Of a DNA stretch of 64,000 nt, positions 23,431 to 32,807 are shown in pieces. Each line of letters begins with the position of its first letter. The first letter of the stretch is position 1. A program made the translations under genes and the position numbers. The notes under the pieces were generated by a model. The model was given only the letters and a program-made list of their open reading frames with translations, was not told the origin of the DNA and did not search any database. Source of the DNA: Erysipelothrix urinaevulpis (GTDB lineage Bacteria > Bacillota_I > Bacilli_A > Erysipelotrichales > Erysipelotrichaceae); NCBI RefSeq assembly GCF_009828835.1, contig NZ_WTTB01000002.1, positions 62,001 to 126,000 on the forward strand. Direction: 5' to 3'.

Positions 23431-25944
23431 ATGAAGAAAATATTATTGTTGGATGGTAATTCAATGTTGTTTAGAGCTTATTATGGAACGTTGTCACGCG
23501 GACACATGCGTTCTAAAGAGGGTCATGTAACCAATGCAGTCTATGGTTTTTCAACCATGCTCAATAAAGCCATTGAAATTATGGAACCCAGTCACATTGT
23601 TGTTGCATTTGATACGAAAGATAAGACATTTAGACATGATTTATTCGAAGACTACAAAGGAACCAGAAAAGAAGTTGATCCTGAACTTGTCTCCCAATTT
23701 GAATTAGTCCGAGAGTTTTTAGATGAGTACCCAGTTAAACGTATTGAGTTATCAGGCTATGAAGCGGATGATTTAATTGGGACCATTTCAAAAATGTTTC
23801 CAAACGATAAAATTGAAATTTTAACATCTGATCAAGATATGTTACAACTCATCGATGAACATGTTGATGTTGTTTTGATGAAAAAAGGATTAACAAATCT
23901 ACAGGTTATGAATCCAACAACCATGCTAGAGGAAAAAGGTTATCGTCCTGATCAAGTGGTTGATATTAAAGCGTTGATGGGGGATGCGAGTGATAATATA
24001 CCTGGAGTCCCTTCTATCGGTGAAAAAACAGCGTTGAAATTAATCAATCAATACGAAAGTTTTGAAGGTGTTTACAATCATGCAGACGAAGTTAAAGGAA
24101 AAATGGGGGAGAAACTTCGTGAATTTGAAGATCAAGCAAGACTTTCTTATCAACTAGCAAAAATAAATTGCGAGGTCCCCATTGAATTTGACATTGATGA
24201 TTACCTCTATGAAAAACCATCTGAAACCTTGAATGCGTTTTATCGACGTTACGACATGAACTCATTGATTGTTGAAGATACAATCGTTGATAAAGATGAA
24301 AAAATTGAATTAATGGAGTCAACACTTGACAAAACATGGTTAAATCATCCGACATCCCTCATTATGGATGTCGATAAAAAAGGTGAATTGAACGGTGCTT
24401 ATCTTGCAGCAAACAATAAAAGCTGTTATTTAAATTATCTAGAAATGACGTCGTCATCACTTTTCCATGAGATATTAGCAACAAATCCACTGATTACATT
24501 GCACTCCAAACATTTATATCGATTTGCTTTAGAATACCAGCTAAGCCTTAACTCAAGCATCGAAGATGTATTGCTTTTAGCGTTTATTATTGATCCATCC
24601 ATCACAACCTTGGCTCGTCTTCAAGATGAGTACGAATTTTGGTTTCATGAATTTGAGGGTGATCAAAAAGGATTGGCGATGGTTACCCAACTTCAAGGTC
24701 TTTATGAAACGATGTCAATGAAAGCTAAAGAGGATGATTTAACATCTCTTTATGACGATATAGAAAAACCATTAACAAGTGTTTTGGCGTTATCTGAGCA
24801 TTATGGAATTCATGTTGATTTAAATGTTCTTGATGAAATTGCAGATAAAACAGCGGCAAAAATTGCTGATTTAACCGATGAAATCTATCGATTAGCCGGC
24901 ACAGAATTTAATGTAAATTCACCGAAGCAATTAGCAGAAATCCTCTTCGATACGCTTGAACTTCCAATGGTAAAAAAACGATCAACTGCCGTTGCTGTTT
25001 TAGAAGAATTAGAAGACAAGCATCCAATTATTACACCCATACTGGACTACCGTAAATATCAAAAGCTGTATTCAACTTATGCCCATGGCTTAAAGAAATA
25101 TGTTCAAAGTGATGGTAAAATACATACAACCTTCAATCAACACGCGACCCAAACTGGTCGTTTATCGTCCTCGGATCCAAATTTACAAAATATTTCCGTT
25201 CGAGATGAAGAAACACGCCAAATTCGACGTGCTTTTGTTGCATCGGATGATTCTTATCTTGTTTCAATCGATTACTCTCAAATTGAGTTACGTGTTTTAG
25301 CGTTTCTGGCCCGTGAAGAAAAAATGATTGAAGCCTTTAATGCTGATCTTGACATCCATACAAAAACAGCGCAGGAAATTTTTATGGCTGAGTCTGTTGA
25401 TTCAGAAATGCGACGTCAAGCAAAAAGTATTAATTTTGGGATTGTTTATGGCATGAGTCCTTATGGTTTGAGTAAACAGTTAGATATTCCAATCAAACAA
25501 GCATCAGAATTTATCAAAGCGTATAACGATGTTTATCCTGGAATTCAAGGCTATATGGATACGTTAGTTGAATCATGTAAAAAAGAAGGCTATGTCACAA
25601 CTCATTTTGGACGTCGTCGTTATATCCCAGAAATATATAGCAGTAATCGTGCCAATGCTCAATTTGGAGAACGGGCAGCGATGAATGCACCCATCCAAGG
25701 AACCGCTGCCGATATTATTAAAATGGCAATGATTAAAACAGCTAAAATTATCGAAGATAAAGGCTTTAAATCACGAATGATTCTTCAGGTTCATGATGAG
25801 CTTGTCTTTGATGTTTTAGAATCAGAAAAAGATGAATTTATTGAATTAATGGTTGACGCGATGGAAACGATCGTTGATTGGGATGTTAAAATGAAAGTCT
25901 CAGTCAGTGTTGGTAAAAATTGGATGGAAGATCTTAATGCCTGA
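23431..25944 (+). CDS. polA: DNA polymerase I
   Basis: 837 residues. The N-terminal 5' nuclease runs about 1-290 (LLDGNSMLFRAYYG, YEADDLIGT, LMGDASDNIPGVPSIGEKTA). A middle domain follows at about 295-455, where the exonuclease motifs look degenerate. The polymerase is about 465-837, with motif A IDYSQIELR, motif B RRQAKSINFGIVYG and motif C LQVHDELVFD. It removes primers and fills gaps. The start at 23431 follows AAGGAA; an upstream in-frame TTG at 23401 has no site. It overlaps mutM by eight bases. Confidence 0.96.
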   Translation: MKKILLLDGNSMLFRAYYGTLSRGHMRSKEGHVTNAVYGFSTMLNKAIEIMEPSHIVVAFDTKDKTFRHDLFEDYKGTRKEVDPELVSQFELVREFLDEYPVKRIELSGYEADDLIGTISKMFPNDKIEILTSDQDMLQLIDEHVDVVLMKKGLTNLQVMNPTTMLEEKGYRPDQVVDIKALMGDASDNIPGVPSIGEKTALKLINQYESFEGVYNHADEVKGKMGEKLREFEDQARLSYQLAKINCEVPIEFDIDDYLYEKPSETLNAFYRRYDMNSLIVEDTIVDKDEKIELMESTLDKTWLNHPTSLIMDVDKKGELNGAYLAANNKSCYLNYLEMTSSSLFHEILATNPLITLHSKHLYRFALEYQLSLNSSIEDVLLLAFIIDPSITTLARLQDEYEFWFHEFEGDQKGLAMVTQLQGLYETMSMKAKEDDLTSLYDDIEKPLTSVLALSEHYGIHVDLNVLDEIADKTAAKIADLTDEIYRLAGTEFNVNSPKQLAEILFDTLELPMVKKRSTAVAVLEELEDKHPIITPILDYRKYQKLYSTYAHGLKKYVQSDGKIHTTFNQHATQTGRLSSSDPNLQNISVRDEETRQIRRAFVASDDSYLVSIDYSQIELRVLAFLAREEKMIEAFNADLDIHTKTAQEIFMAESVDSEMRRQAKSINFGIVYGMSPYGLSKQLDIPIKQASEFIKAYNDVYPGIQGYMDTLVESCKKEGYVTTHFGRRRYIPEIYSSNRANAQFGERAAMNAPIQGTAADIIKMAMIKTAKIIEDKGFKSRMILQVHDELVFDVLESEKDEFIELMVDAMETIVDWDVKMKVSVSVGKNWMEDLNA

Positions 25945-26749
25945 ATTACCAGAAGTTGAAACCATTGTACGAACACTTGAACGATCTTTATTAAATGAAA
26001 CAATTTTAGGTATTGAATTTTTATACCCTGATTTATTGGAACAAAATTCAAGCTATGATTTAAAGGTTTTACAAGGAAAAACCTTCACTAAATTTGACCG
26101 TCGTGGTAAATACTTGATTTTTGAATTCGATCATTCTCTTTACTGGGTTCTTCATTTAAGAATGGAAGGGAAATTTCACTTATATCAAGAAAATATTAAA
26201 CCGACCAAACACACCCATCTCATCATCCAAACAACCCGTCATTGGATTCATTATTTAGATGTTAGAAAGTTTTCAAGAATGGCGGTTGTGGATGATTTAG
26301 ATTCGTATATGAAGACAAAAAACTTAGGGTTAGAACCTTTTGATTCAAACTTAACACCAGACTACCTCAAAGAAAAAATGGGGAAGAGTGGACGCAGTCT
26401 CAAAACAATGCTGTTGGATCAAAGTATTGTGAGTGGCATTGGAAACATCTATGCTGATGAAATATTATTTGCTACAAAACTTCATCCTTTAAGAAAAGGC
26501 CCATCACTCAAAATGCGTGATTATCGTGCTCTCTGTGAAGAAATCCCCAAAATACTTGAAGCAGCAATTTTGCAAGGTGGAACAACGATTCGTTCGTACA
26601 CCTCTGCATTAAATGTGAATGGACTCTTCCAAGTCTCTTTGAAAGCATATGGTCAAAAGGGTGAACCTTGTGTTGAATGTCAAACAACGATGGAAGCCAT
26701 TAAAGTGAGCGGTAGAACGACTGTATTTTGTAAGAGGTGTCAGAAATGA
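25937..26749 (+). CDS. mutM: Formamidopyrimidine-DNA glycosylase
   Basis: 270 residues. After the start methionine come the catalytic proline and glutamate (MPELPEVET), which fixes the start at 25937 inside the end of polA. A helix-two-turn-helix (MLLDQSIVSGIGNIYADEILF) and a C-terminal zinc finger follow, with cysteines in CVECQ and CKRCQK. It excises oxidised purines such as 8-oxoguanine. The stop overlaps the coaE start (ATGA). Confidence 0.96.
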   Translation: MPELPEVETIVRTLERSLLNETILGIEFLYPDLLEQNSSYDLKVLQGKTFTKFDRRGKYLIFEFDHSLYWVLHLRMEGKFHLYQENIKPTKHTHLIIQTTRHWIHYLDVRKFSRMAVVDDLDSYMKTKNLGLEPFDSNLTPDYLKEKMGKSGRSLKTMLLDQSIVSGIGNIYADEILFATKLHPLRKGPSLKMRDYRALCEEIPKILEAAILQGGTTIRSYTSALNVNGLFQVSLKAYGQKGEPCVECQTTMEAIKVSGRTTVFCKRCQK

Positions 26750-27348
26750 TTATAGGAATAACAGGAACAATGGCGGCAGGAAAAAGTTCTGTCAGTCAAA
26801 TAATTAAAGATGCTGGGTTTACATTTTATGATACGGATAAAATGGTTCATGATTACTATAATCAAACAGGAAGTTTGTATCACGAAATCATCGATTTGCT
26901 AGGAAATGACATCGTCAATGAAAATGGTGATTTAAATCGAAAGAAAATCGCTGAAATTGTCTTCTCCAATCAAGACAAACTCAAACAATTAGAAGCTTTG
27001 GTTTTCCCACAAGTTATGCAGGATATTCAACGTCTATCAAAGAATCAATCCCTCATATTTTTTGAGGTTCCACTCTTATATGAAGCAGGATATTCCGATT
27101 TTTTCGATAAGGTGATTGTTGTCGATGCTGATGAATCACTCAGAATCAAACGTGCTGTTGCAAAAGGGATACCTGAAGATGAAGTCATAGCCAGAATGGC
27201 ACGTCAAATGAGTGCTCAAGAAAAAAGGGAGCGTGGTGACTACTTGATTGAAAATAATCATAGTCTCACCGAACTAGAAGAAGAAGTTAGAGATGTCTTG
27301 GAGATTATTAAATTAGAAAGGAGCAAAGAATGGATTCAAATTTCATAA
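26746..27348 (+). CDS. coaE: Dephospho-CoA kinase
   Basis: 200 residues. A P-loop GITGTMAAGKSS lies at the N-terminus, followed by DTDKMVH, the substrate region FEVPLLYEAGYSDFFDKVIVV (middle part) and an RMARQMS lid motif. It catalyses the last step of coenzyme A synthesis. The start at 26746 overlaps the mutM stop. It overlaps dnaB by 19 bases. Confidence 0.95.
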   Translation: MIIGITGTMAAGKSSVSQIIKDAGFTFYDTDKMVHDYYNQTGSLYHEIIDLLGNDIVNENGDLNRKKIAEIVFSNQDKLKQLEALVFPQVMQDIQRLSKNQSLIFFEVPLLYEAGYSDFFDKVIVVDADESLRIKRAVAKGIPEDEVIARMARQMSAQEKRERGDYLIENNHSLTELEEEVRDVLEIIKLERSKEWIQIS

Positions 27349-28472
27349 AAGTTCAATCTGGCTTTGATTTATCGTCAGAAGAATACGAGAGTTTGATTGT
27401 TTTATATCAACCCTTATTCGCTTACCCGGCCATGCCACTTTATCTGACACTTTTTCAGTTTTCGAAAATTTCTGATAAAGTTTGTGTTGATGAACTGAAA
27501 CGTACTTTACAAATTTCTTTAGAGGAAAGTGTTCAATGGCGAAAAGAATTGGAACGCTTTGGTTTAATTCGAACATTCAAAGGCGATGTTGAAGAAATTA
27601 TGCTTGTGAAGCCGCTTGCTCCGTTTGATTTCTTTCAACACTCAACCTATGCACGTTTATTCTCTATTGTCATGGGGTCCAAGAAATTTATTGATTTATC
27701 CCATCGTTACCGTAAAGAACCTTTGAAAAATAGAGAAGAAATTAGCGAGAGTTTTGATTTAAATCGATTAGCAATTTGGGATGAAACGTTGGAACAAAGC
27801 TTTAATAAACATGATACTGGTCAAACAACTGTGTCATATGATGTGGATGGATTTTTTAAGCGAATTTCCATACGCTTATTCCCAATGGAATTACGAACCG
27901 AAGCAACACGCGGTCTTATCAGTGAAATGGCAACCATGTATCAATTAAATTTTTCAGATTTACGTGCTGCACTTTTTTCTGCGACAAACTTTGAAACAAA
28001 AGTATTCAATGAGAAAAAGTTCCGCTATTCCATTGAGCGTCAATTTGGAACGATGAAACCTGATGATGTCGAAGATATTTATCAACTCGATCCAATCAGT
28101 TTCTTAAAACATATTCAAGGCTATGACTATGTCGGGACAGCAGACAAGAATTTAATTCAATCTCTTATCAAAAATTTTGGGTTTAAATCTGAAGTTATCA
28201 ACGTCTTAATTGAGTATGTCCTTAAGAGCAATGATAATAACTTAGTAAGAGCTTATGTTGAAAAAATCGCTTCAGTTTGGAAACGAGACAAGATTAGCAC
28301 GAAAGAAGAAGCTCTTGCACTGATAGAAAAACCTGTGTTTGAGAAGTCATCAGGAAAAAATAAAACGATAAAGCATCATACAGCCATGCCAAGCTATTCG
28401 GAGTATATTGAAATTGATGAAGATGTTGATGGACTCCAAAGTGAGTTTGAAGCATTTATTAAGAAAGGATAA
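27330..28472 (+). CDS. dnaB: Replication initiation and membrane attachment protein DnaB (DnaD-fold)
   Basis: 380 residues, related to the Gram-positive DnaB/DnaD family rather than the helicase DnaC. The N-terminal winged-helix part (SSEEYESLIVLYQPLFAYPA) and the C-terminal region (LQSLIKNFGFKSEVINVLIEYVL-type helices, here about 270-320) fit this family. It helps load the replicative helicase at the origin and during restart. AAGGAG precedes the start inside the coaE end. It lies directly before dnaI, the usual pairing. Confidence 0.88.
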   Translation: MDSNFIKVQSGFDLSSEEYESLIVLYQPLFAYPAMPLYLTLFQFSKISDKVCVDELKRTLQISLEESVQWRKELERFGLIRTFKGDVEEIMLVKPLAPFDFFQHSTYARLFSIVMGSKKFIDLSHRYRKEPLKNREEISESFDLNRLAIWDETLEQSFNKHDTGQTTVSYDVDGFFKRISIRLFPMELRTEATRGLISEMATMYQLNFSDLRAALFSATNFETKVFNEKKFRYSIERQFGTMKPDDVEDIYQLDPISFLKHIQGYDYVGTADKNLIQSLIKNFGFKSEVINVLIEYVLKSNDNNLVRAYVEKIASVWKRDKISTKEEALALIEKPVFEKSSGKNKTIKHHTAMPSYSEYIEIDEDVDGLQSEFEAFIKKG

Positions 28473-28477
28473 ATTCT

Positions 28478-29404
28478 ATGAGCCTAAAACATATTAAATT
28501 TGAATTAAGTGAAGAACAACTAAAACGTCGCGATGAAGAAGCGGTGTTTTATGCAAAAGAACCAGAAATTAAACAATTTTTAATTGATACTGGTTGTCCT
28601 TATGAAACCTATGTTAATCATTTACCAAAATTCAAGCGGTGGTTAAAAGCAAAACGTGAAGCCTATGGATTAAGCAAAGAAGAGTTGGAAAAAGATGTTC
28701 GTAAAGGTGAGTACTTAGGGCTTGAGTATGATGAGAATTTAGATATGATCTTTGAGGTTGTGATGCGTGTTGAATTAGCCAAGGACATTGAAGAAGAACA
28801 ATTGTTTTTAAAACGTTATCAAGTGTTTCCATTACCTGAATCCTTACGCAAAGCGACATTTCAATCCATTGACTTACAAAAAGAAAAACAAAATCCAGCA
28901 TATATTAAAGTGTTGGTTGAATTAGCGAAGTTTGTTGAGGATGATGAATTAGGTTACTTTTTATATGGGAATTTAGGTGTTGGAAAAAGTTATTTGGCAG
29001 CGTGTGTCAGTAACCAGATGGCCAAAGAAGGAAAACGTGTTGCTTATGTCCATGTTCCAAGTTTATTTAATCACTTAAAGCAACAATTTGGAAATAATAA
29101 GCAGCAAGAACAAACCCTTGATACCTTAAGAAAAGCAAGTTTGTTAGTGCTTGATGATTTAGGGGCTGAGCCGATAACACCATGGGGTCGTGATGAGGTG
29201 CTTCTGTCGATTTTGAATGATCGTTTGGAGAATAAACGAAAGACAATTATTACATCAAACTATAAACCTGAAATGTTAAAGGACCTCTATCGAGTTGATA
29301 CAAGAGGGGTTTCTGATGAAATTAGAGCGTCACGATTAGTGGATAGAATCCTCTCGCTCACAAAGTCTTATGAAATCGCAGGAAAGAACCGTCGACATCA
29401 ATAA
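28478..29404 (+). CDS. dnaI: Primosomal protein DnaI (helicase loader)
   Basis: 308 residues. The N-terminal part (about 1-140) is helicase-interacting. The AAA+ part has Walker A GNLGVGKSYLA near 165-175, Walker B LLVLDDLGAEP and an arginine-rich sensor region (RASRLVDRILSL). It loads the replicative helicase with DnaB. It starts five bases after dnaB. Confidence 0.92.
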   Translation: MSLKHIKFELSEEQLKRRDEEAVFYAKEPEIKQFLIDTGCPYETYVNHLPKFKRWLKAKREAYGLSKEELEKDVRKGEYLGLEYDENLDMIFEVVMRVELAKDIEEEQLFLKRYQVFPLPESLRKATFQSIDLQKEKQNPAYIKVLVELAKFVEDDELGYFLYGNLGVGKSYLAACVSNQMAKEGKRVAYVHVPSLFNHLKQQFGNNKQQEQTLDTLRKASLLVLDDLGAEPITPWGRDEVLLSILNDRLENKRKTIITSNYKPEMLKDLYRVDTRGVSDEIRASRLVDRILSLTKSYEIAGKNRRHQ

Positions 29405-29420
29405 AAACAAGTAAAAATAT

Positions 29421-29449
29421 AAGACAAAATAGCAATATAATGGTATGAT
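29421..29449 (+). promoter_or_regulatory. Candidate promoter of pfkA-pyk
   Basis: AAGACA (29421-29426), 17-base spacer, TATGAT (29444-29449), with a further TATAAT at 29436-29441 that could serve as an alternative -10. AGAGGTG follows before the pfkA start. Confidence 0.5.
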
Positions 29450-29467
29450 AGTTCGTAGAGGTGAATT

Positions 29468-30427
29468 ATGAAGAGAATTGGTATATTGACATCAGGTGGT
29501 GATGCACCTGGGATGAATGCCGCGATCCGTTCTGTGGTTCGTTCTGGTTTGTCTCAGGGGATTGAGGTTTTTGGTATTTATGATGGATACCAAGGATTAG
29601 TCGAGGATAAAATAAGACAGTTAGATCGTGGTGATGTGAGCGACATTATCATACAAGGGGGAACTGTTTTAGGAAGTGCTCGTTTGGAAGAATTTAAGTT
29701 GTTAGAAATTCGCCAAAAAGCAATTGAAAATCTGAAGAAACATGAGATTGAAGGCTTAGTCGTAATCGGTGGGGATGGAAGCTACCGTGGCGCCTTAGCG
29801 CTTCATGAAATGGGCGTGCCATGTATCGGTGTTCCAGCAACAATCGATAATGATATTGCATCAACAGAATATTCAATTGGGTTTGATACTGCTTTAAATA
29901 CAGTGATTGACAATGTTGACAAATTAAGGGATACGTCAAGTTCTCATCATCGTTGTTCAGTCATTGAAGTAATGGGTAATCGTTGTGGTGATTTAGCGAT
30001 TTATGCTGGGATTACAACGGGTGCTGAATTGATTATAACCAAGGAAACGGGTTATGATGAAATGGAAGTACTTGAACGTCTTCAACATATTGAAGAGTCA
30101 AAGAAAAAACGTCATGCAATGGTTATTATCAGTGAAAAGATAACAGACGTTGAATTGCTTGCAGAGAAAATTTCAAGACATACAAATTTCTCGGGTCGTT
30201 CAACTGTGCTTGGTCATATCCAACGAGGTGGATCACCGACAGCAAGAGATCGAATTCTTGCTACGCAGTTTGGAGATCGAGCTGTCCAGTTACTTTTAAA
30301 TGATGTGAGTGGTCAATGTGTTGCTGTAAATCATGGTGAAATTGTTTCGATTGATTTACCAGAAGCCTTGAAGATACCGCGTCGTTCTAGAAAAGATTTA
30401 TTTGAGTTACACGAACGTTTAGTTTAA
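29468..30427 (+). CDS. pfkA: ATP-dependent 6-phosphofructokinase
   Basis: 319 residues, the usual length of bacterial PfkA. Nucleotide-binding GGDAPGMNAAIRSVVR, GGDGSYRGA, the catalytic TIDNDI and substrate-site MGNRCGDLA are present. It phosphorylates fructose 6-phosphate in glycolysis. Followed 17 bases later by pyk, the classical Firmicute operon. Confidence 0.97.
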   Translation: MKRIGILTSGGDAPGMNAAIRSVVRSGLSQGIEVFGIYDGYQGLVEDKIRQLDRGDVSDIIIQGGTVLGSARLEEFKLLEIRQKAIENLKKHEIEGLVVIGGDGSYRGALALHEMGVPCIGVPATIDNDIASTEYSIGFDTALNTVIDNVDKLRDTSSSHHRCSVIEVMGNRCGDLAIYAGITTGAELIITKETGYDEMEVLERLQHIEESKKKRHAMVIISEKITDVELLAEKISRHTNFSGRSTVLGHIQRGGSPTARDRILATQFGDRAVQLLLNDVSGQCVAVNHGEIVSIDLPEALKIPRRSRKDLFELHERLV

Positions 30428-30444
30428 TTAGGAGGAAATCATTA

Positions 30445-31872
30445 ATGCATGATATTAAAAAAACAAAAATAGTTTGTACAATAGGACCTGCTTCTGAAAG
30501 TCCAGAAATGATTGAAGCATTGGCTAAAGAAGGAATGAATATTGTCCGCTTTAACTTCTCACATGATGTTCAAGAAAATCATTTGAGAAGAATGAATACA
30601 GTTCGCGAAGTCAGTGATCGTATTGGCATCAACTTAGGAATCTTACTTGATACCAAAGGACCAGAAATTCGTACAGGATTAATTGAAAACAGTGGTGTTG
30701 AATTTGAAACAGGCGATATCGTTCGTATTGGATTTGATATGGACTTAGTTGGTAACAAGGAACGTTTCGCTATTTCTGTGCCAGAAGTTTATGATGATGT
30801 TGATGTCAATGACCATATCTTGGTTGATGATGGTTTAGTGACCTTAACAGTTATTGAAAAAGAAGAAAAAGAATTAGTGTGTCGTGTTGAAAACCCAGGA
30901 CCAGTTAAAGACCGTAAAGGAATTAACATTCCAGGGGTTGTCTTATCGATGCCATTTATGTCAGAGAAAGATGCAAACGATATTCGTTTTGGCGCACAAA
31001 ACGGAGCCGATTTCATTGCTGCATCATTTGTTCGTCGTGGAAGCGATATTGAAGAAATTCGTGCAATCTTAAAAGAAGAAGGCGCTGAAGAAACTCAAAT
31101 TATTGCGAAAATTGAAAACCAAGAAGGATTCAATAATGTTGAAGAAATCTTGATGGTTGCGGATGGAATTATGGTTGCTCGTGGAGACTTAGGGGTTGAA
31201 GTTGCAACTCACTTAGTTCCAATTTACCAAAAGAAAATGATCGAAACAGCGAACCGTTTAGGAAAACCTGTTATCACAGCAACACATATGTTAGAATCAA
31301 TGCAAAAAAATCCACGTCCTACACGTGCTGAAGCCAGTGATGTTGCGAACGCAATCTTAGATGGAACTGATGCAATTATGTTGTCAGGTGAATCAGCAGT
31401 TGGAGATTATCCAATTGAAGCAGTTCGTGTTATGAATGAAATTTCACGTGCAATGGAAGGAATTATTCCTTACCGTGAGCGTTTAGAACATTCAATTTCA
31501 AGTTCAAAACGTACAATCCAAGATTCAATTGGAATGTCAATTGCTGAAACAGCTCTAAACTTAGATGATGTTGAAGCCGTTGTTGCCTTTACACAAAGTG
31601 GTTCAACTGCACGTCGTATTTCAAAATACCGTCCAAATGTTCCAGTTATCGCTGTCACATTTGATCGCGCTGTTCAACGTCGTCTTGAAGCACATTGGGG
31701 CGTTATTCCTGTGTATTCAGACATTGTCAACGAAATGACAAACGATGATGATATCGCATCAACATTTGCGAAAACATTTGGAATTGAAAAAGGTAAAAAG
31801 ATCATTATTGCAGCTGGTTACCCAAGTGGTATGGGTGCGACAAACTTAATGAAAATTATTGAAGTAAAATAA
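30445..31872 (+). CDS. pyk: Pyruvate kinase
   Basis: 475 residues. N-terminal KIVCTIGPASES, active-site MVARGDLGVE and KPVITATHMLESM, and a C-terminal allosteric domain with FTQSGSTARRISKYRP. It lacks the extra PEP-utiliser-like C-terminal domain of Bacillus pyruvate kinase, which is normal outside Bacillaceae. TAGGAGGAA precedes the start. Confidence 0.97.
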   Translation: MHDIKKTKIVCTIGPASESPEMIEALAKEGMNIVRFNFSHDVQENHLRRMNTVREVSDRIGINLGILLDTKGPEIRTGLIENSGVEFETGDIVRIGFDMDLVGNKERFAISVPEVYDDVDVNDHILVDDGLVTLTVIEKEEKELVCRVENPGPVKDRKGINIPGVVLSMPFMSEKDANDIRFGAQNGADFIAASFVRRGSDIEEIRAILKEEGAEETQIIAKIENQEGFNNVEEILMVADGIMVARGDLGVEVATHLVPIYQKKMIETANRLGKPVITATHMLESMQKNPRPTRAEASDVANAILDGTDAIMLSGESAVGDYPIEAVRVMNEISRAMEGIIPYRERLEHSISSSKRTIQDSIGMSIAETALNLDDVEAVVAFTQSGSTARRISKYRPNVPVIAVTFDRAVQRRLEAHWGVIPVYSDIVNEMTNDDDIASTFAKTFGIEKGKKIIIAAGYPSGMGATNLMKIIEVK

Positions 31873-31891
31873 ACAAATAAGGAGACATATC

Positions 31892-32806
31892 ATGAAGTAT
31901 TACTTAGCAATCGATTTGGGTGGGACAAATGTAAGGGTTGCAGTTGTCTCGCCTCAAGGTGATGTCGTTGAGGAAATTAAGCGTCCTTCACGTGCATCCG
32001 AAGGACCGACTATTGTTTTGGACAATATAATTGATATGGCACAATCGCTCAAGTTATTGAGCGATTGTCTTGCAATTGGGATGGGATTACCCGGACCAGT
32101 TGACACGAAAAAGGGCTGTATCACTCTCTCAACCAATCTTAACGGATTCACTGGTTTTCCAGTTGCCGCTTACTTAAAAGAACGTTTGAATTTACCGGTT
32201 TATATGGATAATGATGCGAATGTAGCGGGTCTTGCTGAAGCTGTCTTTGGTGCAGGAAAAGGTAATGATGTTGTTTATTACTTAACGCACTCAACAGGAA
32301 TAGGTGGAGCGCTTGTTGTTAATGGTAAAGTTGTATCTGGACGTAAAGGGTATGCAGGAGAGATTGGGAATATTATTATTGATCGTGATCGCGCATCCTA
32401 TGCTCACATCAACAATCTAAAAGTAGGGGCAGTTGAGAATGAAGCGAGTGGATCAGCAATGGTTCGAAAAGCAAAACAAGAACTGGATGATTCCATTGTT
32501 TCGGCTGGAGAAATTTTTAAACTTGCTGAAGAAGGCAATGACAAAGCTCAACATTTACTTGATGAGATGACCCTTGATATGGGAATGCTTCTTCAAGCAA
32601 TTGCTCATGTATGTGATCCAGATATTTTTGTAATGGGTGGTGGGGTGACCAAATCAAAAGATAAGTATTGGCCACAAATGATTGCTCATTATAGCGATTT
32701 AGTCCATGACGATATGCGAGATACACCGTTTGTTCAAGCAGAACTTGCAGAGCCTGGAATTATTGGAGCTGCAGCACTATGCATGGCAATGGAAAAGGGG
32801 AATTAA
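31892..32806 (+). CDS. ROK family glucokinase
   Basis: 304 residues. The N-terminal phosphate loop DLGGTNVRVAV, GLPGPVD, the catalytic DNDAN at about 106-110 and ATP-site STGIGGALV are ROK hallmarks. The zinc-binding C-x-C-x-G-C-x-x-C motif of many ROK kinases is absent; the stretch after YAGEIGN reads IIIDRDRASYAH. It probably phosphorylates glucose or another hexose. AAGGAG precedes the start. It follows pyk and may feed the same pathway. Confidence 0.85.
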   Translation: MKYYLAIDLGGTNVRVAVVSPQGDVVEEIKRPSRASEGPTIVLDNIIDMAQSLKLLSDCLAIGMGLPGPVDTKKGCITLSTNLNGFTGFPVAAYLKERLNLPVYMDNDANVAGLAEAVFGAGKGNDVVYYLTHSTGIGGALVVNGKVVSGRKGYAGEIGNIIIDRDRASYAHINNLKVGAVENEASGSAMVRKAKQELDDSIVSAGEIFKLAEEGNDKAQHLLDEMTLDMGMLLQAIAHVCDPDIFVMGGGVTKSKDKYWPQMIAHYSDLVHDDMRDTPFVQAELAEPGIIGAAALCMAMEKGN

Positions 32807-32807
32807 G

